A DNA stretch of 64,000 nucleotides from positions 682,001-746,000 of the forward strand of contig NZ_CP081297.1 of NCBI RefSeq assembly GCF_019711355.1. The letters run 5' to 3'. Positions 9,849 through 18,384 of this stretch are shown piece after piece. Within the stretch, counting starts at the first letter, position 1; the number at the start of each line of letters is the position of its first letter. Under the pieces are notes generated by a model. The model was not told the origin of the DNA. It worked only from the letters and a program-made list of their open reading frames with translations, and ran no database searches. This DNA comes from Qipengyuania psychrotolerans. Its GTDB lineage: Bacteria > Pseudomonadota > Alphaproteobacteria > Sphingomonadales > Sphingomonadaceae. Made by a program: the position numbers and the translations under genes.

Positions 9849-11543
9849 ATGGAGCGTGCAGCGGATATTTCGCGCATCGGGTCGCTCTTTTCCGTGATCC
9901 TGCTGATATTCTCCGGCCTGGCCACGACAAGCGTGCTGGCGGGCAACGTCTCCTACCTGCCGATGGAATTTTTCCGCAGCCAGGATCTCCCCGTCATCAT
10001 TGCGCTGATGGCGCTACTGTTGCTTGCACGCCTCGTCAGTCCACCCAAGGGGCTCCTCACGACCCTCAACCGCTTTTATGAGCGCATTACCTGTCTGCCA
10101 TCGTGGGTTCCGGTGGGTTTCGTTTTCATTGCTGCGCTGGCCGGGGCATTCAGCATCCTGGGCACCTATCCGCTTTCCATGGATGAATATTGGGCGAGGG
10201 CGGATGGTTACGCGTTGATATCCGGCAAGCCGATGGCCGAAATCCCCGCACAGTTTCAGGAATATGCCGCTGCGATGCAGCCGATCTTCACCCGCATCAG
10301 CGGCGACAGCGCTTTCTGGGCATCGACCTATTTGCCAGTGAATGCGCTATTCCAAGGGTTACTGGGCCCATTTGCCAGCCCGATCTTCGCAGCCGGAGCC
10401 ATGGTGATGATGGTCCTGGTCGTCAGGCAGCAACTGCCCGATGCGAAAGCTGCACCCATCGTATGCCTGATTCTCGCGGCGACGTCCGCACAATGGATCA
10501 TTACCGGCATGACAACCTACTCGATGTCTGGGCATCTGTTCTTCAATCTTGCCTGGCTGGTACTGGTGCACATGCGCGGTTTCCGATGGCAGATCGCCGC
10601 CGGAATAATGGCTTTCCTGGCGGTGGGGCTTCACCAGTTTGCATTTTTCCCGGTGTTCGCAGGCTTCTTCGTCCTCGAGCTGTTCCTGCAGGGCCGCCGC
10701 TCCACTGCGATCTGGCAGGGCTTCGTTATTGCAGGGGCAGTCATTTTCTGGAGCATGTGGGACGGTTTGTCCTACGATATCCTCGGTACACTGCCACCGG
10801 CCGCACGCGGGGCAGGTTCTGCTTCGCTCGCCGACAAGATCTTCATGCTTTTGACGCGCAATGACATTTCCGCCGTTGGCATGATGGGCATGAATCTCGT
10901 CCGGTTCCAGATGTGGCAGAACCCCCTGCTGCTACCCCTGTTCGTTGCGGCTATTCCCGTCGCTTGGAAACTGGCGGGGTTCTGGCGCGCTGCAGTCCTG
11001 AGCAGTCTGGCCACGCTCGCATTCATGGCGATTGTCATCCCTTATCAGGGGCATGGCTGGGGTTACCGCTATCTCCACCACGTCCTCGGCAACATGACGC
11101 TCCTCGCCTGCCTTGCATGGTATAGGCTTGGTCTGTCAGAAAAGGCCCCGGCGCGTGCAGTGTTCGTTTTGTGCTGCGCTGTGTCGCTGGCCCTCGTCCC
11201 GCTCCGATTTGTGCAGGCCCACGCGTTTGTGGAGCCTTGGGCGGTGGCCGACCAGAAGATCGAGGCGCTCGATAGCGACATCGTGATCGTGGATGCGCCC
11301 GACCACCTGTTTTCGGTCGATCTGGTGCGAAACATTCCGCAAGGCCGCGAAGGACCGGTGCGGATGACGAAAGAGCTTTTGACCGAAAGCCAAATCGCCG
11401 AGCTATGCTCACGCTATTCAGTAGCTGTATTCGGCCCCGAGGAAGCAGCAGCGGCGGGGCTGCCAACGATTGCCACTCGCGATGCCTCCAATCCAGGGGG
11501 TAGCGGGTGTTCCCCTGCACAAAAGACGAGAGGCGCGTTCTGA
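9849..11543 (+). CDS. Polytopic membrane protein, GT-C glycosyltransferase-like
   Basis: 564 residues with about 10-12 hydrophobic segments and a soluble C-terminal tail (about 460-564). Right after the second hydrophobic block is YPLSMDEYW (Asp112-Glu113), like the first-loop acidic pair of GT-C enzymes that use polyprenyl-phosphate sugars. This suggests sugar transfer to a lipid or protein on the periplasmic side of the inner membrane, but the match is by topology and motif only. Its stop overlaps the methyltransferase start by one base (TGATG), so both belong to one operon. Confidence 0.65.
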   Translation: MERAADISRIGSLFSVILLIFSGLATTSVLAGNVSYLPMEFFRSQDLPVIIALMALLLLARLVSPPKGLLTTLNRFYERITCLPSWVPVGFVFIAALAGAFSILGTYPLSMDEYWARADGYALISGKPMAEIPAQFQEYAAAMQPIFTRISGDSAFWASTYLPVNALFQGLLGPFASPIFAAGAMVMMVLVVRQQLPDAKAAPIVCLILAATSAQWIITGMTTYSMSGHLFFNLAWLVLVHMRGFRWQIAAGIMAFLAVGLHQFAFFPVFAGFFVLELFLQGRRSTAIWQGFVIAGAVIFWSMWDGLSYDILGTLPPAARGAGSASLADKIFMLLTRNDISAVGMMGMNLVRFQMWQNPLLLPLFVAAIPVAWKLAGFWRAAVLSSLATLAFMAIVIPYQGHGWGYRYLHHVLGNMTLLACLAWYRLGLSEKAPARAVFVLCCAVSLALVPLRFVQAHAFVEPWAVADQKIEALDSDIVIVDAPDHLFSVDLVRNIPQGREGPVRMTKELLTESQIAELCSRYSVAVFGPEEAAAAGLPTIATRDASNPGGSGCSPAQKTRGAF

Positions 11544-12238
11544 TGGCTATCAGACCCAACGAGCAGTACAATGTCGCCTCAGCAGACAGCCTTGCGGTCA
11601 AGCTCGCCGGCTACCAGCGGCGCAATATGTTCGAGCGCTTTCTTGATGAATTGGCGCCGGGCGAGGCAGACACGATCCTCGATATCGGGGTGACCTCCGA
11701 ACAGAGTTATCCAAGCTCGAACTATTTCGAAAAATGGTATCCCCACAAGGCCTGCATCACGGCAGCCGGGCTGGACGATGCGAGCTTTCTCGAGACCGAG
11801 TTTCCCGGACTGAAATTTGTAAATGCGAACGCCCTCGATCTGCCATTTGACGACAAGTCATTCGACTACGTGCACAGTTCAGCGGTAATCGAGCATGTCG
11901 GCGATGCATCTTCGCAGGCCCGAATGGTGTCCGAATGTGCAAGAGTTGCGCGCAAGGGGTTCTTCGTGACCACACCCAATCGGTGGTTTCCGGTGGAATT
12001 TCATACGGTGGTGCCGCTCGTCCATTGGCTGCCGCCGCGCACATTCAGAGCGGTTATGAGGGCGACCGGCAGGGAGTTTTTTGCACAGGAATCCAACCTC
12101 AACCTCATGTCCAGATCGTCGCTAATGGCAGCGGCAAGGCACGCGAATGTCACGCGGCAATTTGACGTTGCTGTAAAGAGCGTCAGCCTTCTCGGTTGGC
12201 CCAGCAACCTCTTGCTGGTTGGCAAAGGAAAAAGCTGA
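11543..12238 (+). CDS. Class I SAM-dependent methyltransferase
   Basis: 231 residues starting at the ATG that overlaps the upstream stop; an earlier in-frame ATG at 11507 lies inside the upstream gene and is less likely. Motif I is TILDIGVTSEQSYPSS, an atypical version. The Methyltransf_11 core continues with LPFDDKSFDYVHSSAVIEHVGD. Coupling to the GT-C-like gene suggests glycan or lipid-linked sugar methylation, which is inference. Confidence 0.8.
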   Translation: MAIRPNEQYNVASADSLAVKLAGYQRRNMFERFLDELAPGEADTILDIGVTSEQSYPSSNYFEKWYPHKACITAAGLDDASFLETEFPGLKFVNANALDLPFDDKSFDYVHSSAVIEHVGDASSQARMVSECARVARKGFFVTTPNRWFPVEFHTVVPLVHWLPPRTFRAVMRATGREFFAQESNLNLMSRSSLMAAARHANVTRQFDVAVKSVSLLGWPSNLLLVGKGKS

Positions 12239-12243
12239 ACGGC

Positions 12244-13221
12244 CTATCCGGTCGGCGCGGAGTCGCCGGTGATCGCGATCTTCTGCATTGGCAAAAGTTC
12301 AGCGCACGCCAGTAGCAGGCCTAGGGCGGCAATGTTGAGTACGCGTATCGCCACTGCGGCTGCTGCACCGGCAGTTACTGAGCCTCCGGCGATCATTACC
12401 AGGCCGGCAATCGACCAGTCGGCCACACCCAGGCCCGCTGGCAAGAAGGGCACGCCAAGAGCGAGGCCAACGATCGGATATCCAATGGCGACCATCGCAA
12501 GGCTGGCAGTACTCGCTCCGATCGCGATTACGATGACGGTCCTTACGCTCAGCACGATCAGCCGGAGCGCCGAGAGCGCAGCCAGGATGAACAGCTCGGT
12601 CATGGGAAGGTGAGAGGCGCGTGTGAGAATGGCCACTGCCTGGTTGGCGCGGATGTCCGAGGTTTTTTGATTGGAAACGAAAATCGCGCCCAGGCGCGCT
12701 GTGACCTGAAGCATCGCGGGGATGGTCAAAACGGTGACTGCCACCGCTGCCGCGAAACCTATAATAGCCAGGGACATGTCCACTTTGAAATAGAGCAGCG
12801 CCATGGCGGCCAGCGCGGCAGTTCCGAGCAGAATGAAGTCGAACAATTGCTCGTAAAGCGTGGCATTCACGCTTGCCGCTTCCCGGTGACTGGCCCACCG
12901 CGCCAATGGCATGGCCAGTTGGAGCGGGACGAATTGCCCAACGAACGAGCCCCTCAACGTCGATCTTGTCGCGGCCAGCCACCCGGGCGGCGCAGTTGCA
13001 GGGTCGAACCATCCGCTCAGTAGACGCCAGCGAAAAACGCTGATCAACTGATTGCAGAGCGTGAGCAAAATCACCCCGATGAGTACCTCGATCGGCGTCC
13101 TGCCAATGATCGCGAAAACATCGGCAAGGGTAATGCCGGTGACAATGAAAAGGGCGACAATCAACGCAGCTGCGAAACCAAGCAGCGTAGCGATCAGGAA
13201 ATGTCGAGGAGGCGATCTCAT
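12244..13221 (-). CDS. UPF0104 / lysylphosphatidylglycerol synthase-TM-like flippase domain protein
   Basis: 325 residues starting MRSPPRHF; about eight transmembrane segments are visible. Sequence such as FRWRLLSGWF and LPAGLGVADWSIAG fits the UPF0104/DUF2 membrane domain found in the flippase half of MprF. Without the soluble aminoacyl-transferase half it probably moves or senses a lipid or lipid-linked saccharide. It lies 4 bp downstream of the sulfotransferase in the same direction and is convergent with the methyltransferase. The start was chosen because upstream codons overlap the sulfotransferase. Confidence 0.75.
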   Translation of the reverse strand: MRSPPRHFLIATLLGFAAALIVALFIVTGITLADVFAIIGRTPIEVLIGVILLTLCNQLISVFRWRLLSGWFDPATAPPGWLAATRSTLRGSFVGQFVPLQLAMPLARWASHREAASVNATLYEQLFDFILLGTAALAAMALLYFKVDMSLAIIGFAAAVAVTVLTIPAMLQVTARLGAIFVSNQKTSDIRANQAVAILTRASHLPMTELFILAALSALRLIVLSVRTVIVIAIGASTASLAMVAIGYPIVGLALGVPFLPAGLGVADWSIAGLVMIAGGSVTAGAAAAVAIRVLNIAALGLLLACAELLPMQKIAITGDSAPTG

Positions 13222-13225
13222 GGCG

Positions 13226-14059
13226 TCAATTCTCGCGCCAGGCTGCGGGTACGTCGACACCGATGGTCCGCTCCAACTGATCGTAAGAATTGCGGGCGAG
13301 AGCACGTTCAATCCGTGCTGCCTCATGCTGGCCGATCTCGACAGCCTTGCTCGGAGCGTAGAGCAGTTTCTCGAGAAGTTTCCAGCGTTTCGCCGCTTCG
13401 ACGATGCCGCCGAAACCAAGGAGCCGCGTGACTACACCGATCTTGAACACGATCTGTGTAAGCAGGTCGAAACGGGGTGCGCGCGCAGGGTTCACGACCT
13501 CTTGCAGGCTGGCGGGCTGCCATTCATGGCTGATGCCGACATGGTCGCACACGTCGCGGTAGAACTTTGCCGGGTTTGCCTTGAAGTCCTCGAAAAACAG
13601 CACTTTGATCTGGTCTGCAGGAAACTCGGCGAAGAATGGCTGCAATCCCGCCGCATAATTCATCCAGGACCGTATCTTGGGGTGTTTCAGCATGTCTTGC
13701 GCACAATCACCGTAATCGCGTGTATGGGCGTGCAGCCAAAGGATCAGGGAGCGCGCAAAATCACCCGGCTCGCGCAGGCAGACGAGAATCTTCAAGTCGG
13801 GATTATGTTCGCGCAGCAGGGCTGCATTGTGCGGATAGAGATAGGCATCGTGCGATATCTCGCCGATTTTGCCCGATCCTTCGAAGCGGTTCAGCTGCTG
13901 ATCGTATTCGGCAATCGGGCGCGGCGTCTCAGTTTCGAAGAACTTGGATGCTTTTCCCGGAAAGAGCTGAACGTCCGGATGGTGCCTCAAGGCTTCGAAT
14001 AGCCAGGTCGAACCAGCCTTGGGCGTACCGATGTAAATAAAGTCGAGCTTGGCGGTCAT
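13226..14059 (-). CDS. PAPS-dependent sulfotransferase domain protein
   Basis: 277 residues. The 5'-phosphosulfate loop is GTPKAGSTWL (11-20) and the 3'-phosphate region is VCLREPGDFARSLIL, both typical of Sulfotransfer_1/3 proteins. It should transfer sulfate from PAPS to a hydroxyl acceptor. No PAPS-synthesis gene is in the window. The position between a GT2 and a flippase-like gene points to a sulfated surface glycan or lipid, an inference from context. RBS and start are unambiguous because homology begins at residue 5. Confidence 0.85.
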   Translation of the reverse strand: MTAKLDFIYIGTPKAGSTWLFEALRHHPDVQLFPGKASKFFETETPRPIAEYDQQLNRFEGSGKIGEISHDAYLYPHNAALLREHNPDLKILVCLREPGDFARSLILWLHAHTRDYGDCAQDMLKHPKIRSWMNYAAGLQPFFAEFPADQIKVLFFEDFKANPAKFYRDVCDHVGISHEWQPASLQEVVNPARAPRFDLLTQIVFKIGVVTRLLGFGGIVEAAKRWKLLEKLLYAPSKAVEIGQHEAARIERALARNSYDQLERTIGVDVPAAWREN

Positions 14060-14073
14060 GGCCTACCTGCAGA

Positions 14074-15300
14074 TCACTCTTTGCTAAGCGAAGGGTAGAA
14101 TTGTGCCTCGTTGCCGCCGAGGATGGCAAACAGGAACCCTGCCAGCAGGGTCTGCAGCCCCATCGCGCCCAACAAGGCAGCCAGCGTCACTGGCAGGATC
14201 GAGGGCAGGGCTGAAAAACTAGACGCTTCCCAATAGAAGCCAACGGCGATCAGGCTGCAGATCGAGCCAAGGATCATGCAGATGCCTGCAATCGCGCAAG
14301 CTTCGAGCGTCGCGAAACGATTGCCTTCCAGCCAGGGCCGCGGTTTGCGAAAACCTTGCCGAACGCCGTAAAGGTGCGATGCAGCGGCCATGATCGTGGC
14401 AATGTGCCCCACGAGCGTCAACATGGCGCCGATGGCGATAAAGCTCTCGCCAAAGGGGATCCACGGCAAGACGCCCAATGCATGAAGAGCTGCGGCGACC
14501 AGGATAAACAGGCCGGTTCCAAGGGCTGCCAGCCCCGGAATTCCGAACACCCAGGTCGGGCTCAGCATGAACAGGTAGCGCAGGTGCCGCCAGCCATCTC
14601 GCCACGGGCGCAAATGGGGTTCGCGGTCGCGCAGGTCGGGGCTGAGCGTGGCTGGAACTTCAACCATGTCGAGTTTGAGAAGCGAGGCCTTGATGACCAT
14701 TTCGCTCGCAAATTCCATGCCTGTGCCGGTCAACTTCAGGCGGTCGAACGCGTCCTTGGTAATGGCGCGCAGTCCGCAATGAGCATCGCCCATCCCGGTG
14801 CGGAAAAACAGGTTGAGGATGCCGCTCAAGGCAGGGTTGCCGATATAGCGGTTCTTCCACGGCATGGCGCCTGACGCGATGCCGCCGCGAAAGCGGTTGC
14901 CCATGCAGACGTCGTGGCCTTTCTCGAGCTCGGCAATCATCGCCACGCCCTCGGTAAAATTGTAGCTTCCGTCGCAATCGCCCATCACGATGTAGCGGCC
15001 CCACGCTCCGCGGCAGCCGCCGATCAGGGCAGCGCCATAACCCTTGTCGGCAACCGGTACGACGCGCGCGCCAAGCTCGGTTGCCAGCGCCTGGCTTCCG
15101 TCGGTCGATCCATTGTCTGCAATGACGATCTCGCCCGAAAGGCCAAGATCACTTCTGATCCGGGCGAGGGCATCGAGCGCATTGCCGATGCAATGAGGCA
15201 GGGAATCTACCTCGTTGAGGCACGGCATAACCACGGTCACATCGGGGCATTCATCTTCTGATGAAACGGCGAATACCGTATTCTGGACCGCATGCGACAT
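14074..15300 (-). CDS. Glycosyltransferase family 2 (polyprenyl-phosphate type) with C-terminal TM segments
   Basis: 408 residues from MSHAVQN; a longer frame to 15426 has no homology at its N-terminus, while a purine-rich TGGGGG stretch precedes this ATG. The GT-A fold shows TVVMPCLNEVDSL, VIADNGSTDGS and the metal-binding DCDGSYNF (DXD). The C-terminal 170 residues contain about four hydrophobic helices. This layout matches DPM-synthase/DPG-synthase-like enzymes that load a sugar on a polyprenyl phosphate, which would feed a GT-C transferase such as the one at 9849. It heads the operon with the sulfotransferase and UPF0104 genes. Confidence 0.85.
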   Translation of the reverse strand: MSHAVQNTVFAVSSEDECPDVTVVMPCLNEVDSLPHCIGNALDALARIRSDLGLSGEIVIADNGSTDGSQALATELGARVVPVADKGYGAALIGGCRGAWGRYIVMGDCDGSYNFTEGVAMIAELEKGHDVCMGNRFRGGIASGAMPWKNRYIGNPALSGILNLFFRTGMGDAHCGLRAITKDAFDRLKLTGTGMEFASEMVIKASLLKLDMVEVPATLSPDLRDREPHLRPWRDGWRHLRYLFMLSPTWVFGIPGLAALGTGLFILVAAALHALGVLPWIPFGESFIAIGAMLTLVGHIATIMAAASHLYGVRQGFRKPRPWLEGNRFATLEACAIAGICMILGSICSLIAVGFYWEASSFSALPSILPVTLAALLGAMGLQTLLAGFLFAILGGNEAQFYPSLSKE

Positions 15301-15444
15301 TAAGAACCCCCAAACACCTTGTCTCTGACTTGGTTCACCCTTGAAGAAGTTTGGTAAACAGACGGTAAAGAACGCGCGGTGCTGGCCAAGTGGAGGCGAG
15401 CGGTCTAGCGCGCGTGCTTTCACCAATTATCGGATATTTCCAGC

Positions 15445-16344
15445 ATGCAGCAGAGCGAACGTAGCGGCATATTGTTCGCCCTGTGTGGGTTCGCGCTGCT
15501 GAGTGTTGGCGATGCGGTCATCAAGACGATGGCCGGGGAATGGTCGCCATTGGCCGTCGCGACACTGCGGTTTGCTATCGGGGCGGTTGGCCTTTCGGCA
15601 CTGTTGGCGATGAGCGAGGGGGCACCGGCATTTAGCCCAACAAACCCGAAGCTGCAGCTTGCGCGCGGTATTTGCCTGGCTGCGGCCTCCCTGATGTTCT
15701 TTTCTGCCATATTCGTCATGCCACTGGCCACCGCAATGGCGCTGGCGTTTGTGTCGCCCGTGATCGTTGCTCTGCTGTCTGGGCCTTTGCTTGGCGAGAA
15801 AGTGCGTCCGGCCGTCTGGGCGGCATCTTTTGCGGCCCTGATCGGTGTGGCGCTGGTCCTGCGGCCCAATCTGGCCGAGCTGGGATTGGTCGCCTTGCTG
15901 CCACTTGGCTCTGCGCTGTTCTTCGCATTGATGGTCATCGCCAATCGGGCGAGCGCGGGGCAGGGAACTGCCCTGTCGATGCAGGTGTTCATCCAGGTCG
16001 GGGCGATGCCGGTCCTGCTGATCGCGGCGCTCACCGGACATTTTTCAGGTTTAGAGGCTTTGCAGGTGGACATGCCTGACTGGACCATTGTTGCCCGCTG
16101 CATTGTGGTCGCTATCACGGCCAGCACGGCTCACTGGCTCGCCTACATGGGAACGCAGCGCGCAGGGGCCGCCACCATTGCCCCGACAACCTATGTCCAG
16201 ATGCTGATCGCGACATTCATGGGCTGGTGGTGGTTCGACGATGTGCCCGACCTGCTCACTTTGGTCGGAGCGTCGATCATAATTGGTGCGGGCTTGCTGC
16301 TTTGGTGGAGCACCCCGCGCGCTCCCGTTCAAACGCCTAATTGA
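15445..16344 (+). CDS. DMT-family transporter (EamA, RhaT-like)
   Basis: 299 residues with ten hydrophobic helices in two EamA repeats (about 1-140 and 150-290). The opening FALCGFALLSVGDAVIKTMAGEW is characteristic of the drug/metabolite exporters. The substrate cannot be inferred. It diverges from the GT2 gene across a 144 bp intergenic region with no clear motif, and glmS follows after 58 bp. Confidence 0.85.
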   Translation: MQQSERSGILFALCGFALLSVGDAVIKTMAGEWSPLAVATLRFAIGAVGLSALLAMSEGAPAFSPTNPKLQLARGICLAAASLMFFSAIFVMPLATAMALAFVSPVIVALLSGPLLGEKVRPAVWAASFAALIGVALVLRPNLAELGLVALLPLGSALFFALMVIANRASAGQGTALSMQVFIQVGAMPVLLIAALTGHFSGLEALQVDMPDWTIVARCIVVAITASTAHWLAYMGTQRAGAATIAPTTYVQMLIATFMGWWWFDDVPDLLTLVGASIIIGAGLLLWWSTPRAPVQTPN

Positions 16345-16402
16345 ACCTTGGGCAATAACCGCTAAGTGAGCCTCATCGCGTTTTAACACCGGAGCGAAAT
16401 CT

Positions 16403-18226
16403 ATGTGCGGAATTATCGGGATCGTCGGCAATCAGCCAGTGGCAGACCGGCTGGTCGATGGTCTCAAGCGCATGGAATATCGCGGTTATGACAGTGCCGG
16501 GATTTGCACGATCAACGATGGCGCGCTCGTGCGCCGGCGGGCAGAAGGCAAGCTCGCCAATCTGGTAGCCGTGCTGGAAGGCAATGATGCGCCCGGCGAT
16601 GTCGGGATCGCACACACGCGATGGGCAACGCACGGCGCACCGACGGCCAAGAATGCGCATCCTCATGCCACCGATCAGGTCGCCTTGGTGCACAATGGGA
16701 TCATCGAGAATTTCAAGGAACTCAAGGCCGAACTGACAGCCGACGGCCGCAAGCTGGAAAGCGACACCGACAGCGAAGTGGTTGCCCACCTGATCTCGCG
16801 CAGGGTCGAAGACGGAGAAACTCCGCGTGAAGCTGTCGCCAATGTGCTTCCCCGCCTGCGCGGTGCGTTTGCGCTGGCAATCGCGTTTCGCGATTATCCC
16901 GATATGCTGATTGGTGCGCGGCGCGGTTCGCCGCTGGTCGTCGGCTACGGCGACGGAGAAACCTATATCGGCTCCGATGCGCTGGCGCTTGCTCCGCTGA
17001 CCCAGCAGATCACTTATCTGGAAGAGGGCGATTGGGTTGTCGTTACCCGTGAAGGCGCTGAAATCCACGACGAGGAAGGCGAAATCGTCGAGCGTGAAGT
17101 ACGTCCGTCCGGAGCTTCTGCGGCTGCTGTAGAAAAGGGCAATTATCGCCATTTCATGCAGAAAGAGATTTTCGAACAGCCCACTGTCGTAGCGCAGACC
17201 CTGGGATCATACCTGCGTCAGTCGGACAATTCGGTTGCCTTGCCTCAGTTCGATTTCGACATTTCCAGCATTCGCCGAGTTACCATCGTTGCCTGCGGTA
17301 CCTCGTACTATGCCGGGATGGTCGCCAAATACTGGTTCGAACAGTTTGCCCGGGTCCCGGTCGATATCGATGTGGCGAGCGAATTTCGTTACCGTGATCC
17401 GGTGCTGGAGGATGGCGGCCTTTCGCTGTTCATCTCGCAAAGCGGGGAGACGGCCGACACGCTGGCCGCGCTTCGGCACTGCAAGGAGCAGGGCCAGACC
17501 ATTGCTGCCGTGGTAAATGTGCCAACCAGCTCGATGGCCCGCGAAGCAGATTTGCTGCTGCCGACCCACGCCGGACCCGAAATTGGCGTCGCGTCGACCA
17601 AGGCGTTCACCTGCCAACTAGCGGTTCTGGCAGCGCTGGCGGCCCATATGGCGGTCACCAAGGGCTTGATGAGCCGCGAAGAAGAGCAAGAGGTCGTCGG
17701 GCACCTGCTCGAAGCGCCTGCCTGTCTCAACGCAGCCCTGGATCATGACGACGATATTGCTTCGATGGCGCACCTGATCGCACCGGCGCGCGATGTTCTC
17801 TATCTGGGCCGCGGACCCGATTACCCGATGGCACTGGAAGGAGCGCTGAAGCTCAAGGAAATCAGCTATATCCATGCAGAAGGCTATGCCAGCGGCGAGA
17901 TGAAGCATGGCCCGATCGCACTGATCGACGATGACGTGCCTGTCATTGTCCTGGCGCCGTCCGGACCACTGTTCGAGAAGACCGTTTCAAACATGGAAGA
18001 GGTGCGCGCGCGCGGCGGCCAGATTGTGCTCATTTCGGATGCCAAGGGACTTGAGGAGGCAGGTGAAGGCTGCATGGCCACTATCGAAATGCCCAAGGTC
18101 CATCCGCTGATCGCACCGCTGGTTTACGCCGTTCCGGTCCAGCTGCTCGCTTACCATGTGGCGTGCGTGAAAGGCACTGATGTCGATCAGCCGCGCAACT
18201 TGGCGAAGTCCGTTACTGTCGAATGA
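16403..18226 (+). CDS. glmS: Glutamine--fructose-6-phosphate aminotransferase (isomerizing)
   Basis: 607 residues, the standard length. It begins MCGIIGIVG with the N-terminal nucleophile Cys. The glutaminase half has HTRWATHG, and two SIS domains follow, with ACGTSYYAG and SQSGETADT in the first. The C-terminus DVDQPRNLAKSVTVE is the canonical GlmS ending. It makes glucosamine-6-phosphate for peptidoglycan and lipid A. No glmU lies beside it and no glmS ribozyme or sRNA-type leader is apparent in the 58 bp upstream. Confidence 0.97.
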   Translation: MCGIIGIVGNQPVADRLVDGLKRMEYRGYDSAGICTINDGALVRRRAEGKLANLVAVLEGNDAPGDVGIAHTRWATHGAPTAKNAHPHATDQVALVHNGIIENFKELKAELTADGRKLESDTDSEVVAHLISRRVEDGETPREAVANVLPRLRGAFALAIAFRDYPDMLIGARRGSPLVVGYGDGETYIGSDALALAPLTQQITYLEEGDWVVVTREGAEIHDEEGEIVEREVRPSGASAAAVEKGNYRHFMQKEIFEQPTVVAQTLGSYLRQSDNSVALPQFDFDISSIRRVTIVACGTSYYAGMVAKYWFEQFARVPVDIDVASEFRYRDPVLEDGGLSLFISQSGETADTLAALRHCKEQGQTIAAVVNVPTSSMAREADLLLPTHAGPEIGVASTKAFTCQLAVLAALAAHMAVTKGLMSREEEQEVVGHLLEAPACLNAALDHDDDIASMAHLIAPARDVLYLGRGPDYPMALEGALKLKEISYIHAEGYASGEMKHGPIALIDDDVPVIVLAPSGPLFEKTVSNMEEVRARGGQIVLISDAKGLEEAGEGCMATIEMPKVHPLIAPLVYAVPVQLLAYHVACVKGTDVDQPRNLAKSVTVE

Positions 18227-18384
18227 TCGGGGCTTGTGGTTATCGCTGATTTAAGGACTGCGGTTCACCATCGCGGCTGATGATTGGCCGGAAAAATTCC
18301 GCCGATAATTCAAGGTTCTCTACCGGAAGAGCCCGTTACATTTTATTTTTGAAATGATGCTCGCAGTTTACGCGTGAATAACCT

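Noticed and set aside
13052..14002. 316-codon + strand frame across the sulfotransferase and UPF0104 genes
   Set aside because: It is antisense to two genes with clear domains and has no homology of its own.
18281..18310. CCGGAA/TTCCG hairpin after glmS as a terminator
   Set aside because: The stem is short and no T run follows, so the evidence is too weak to list it.
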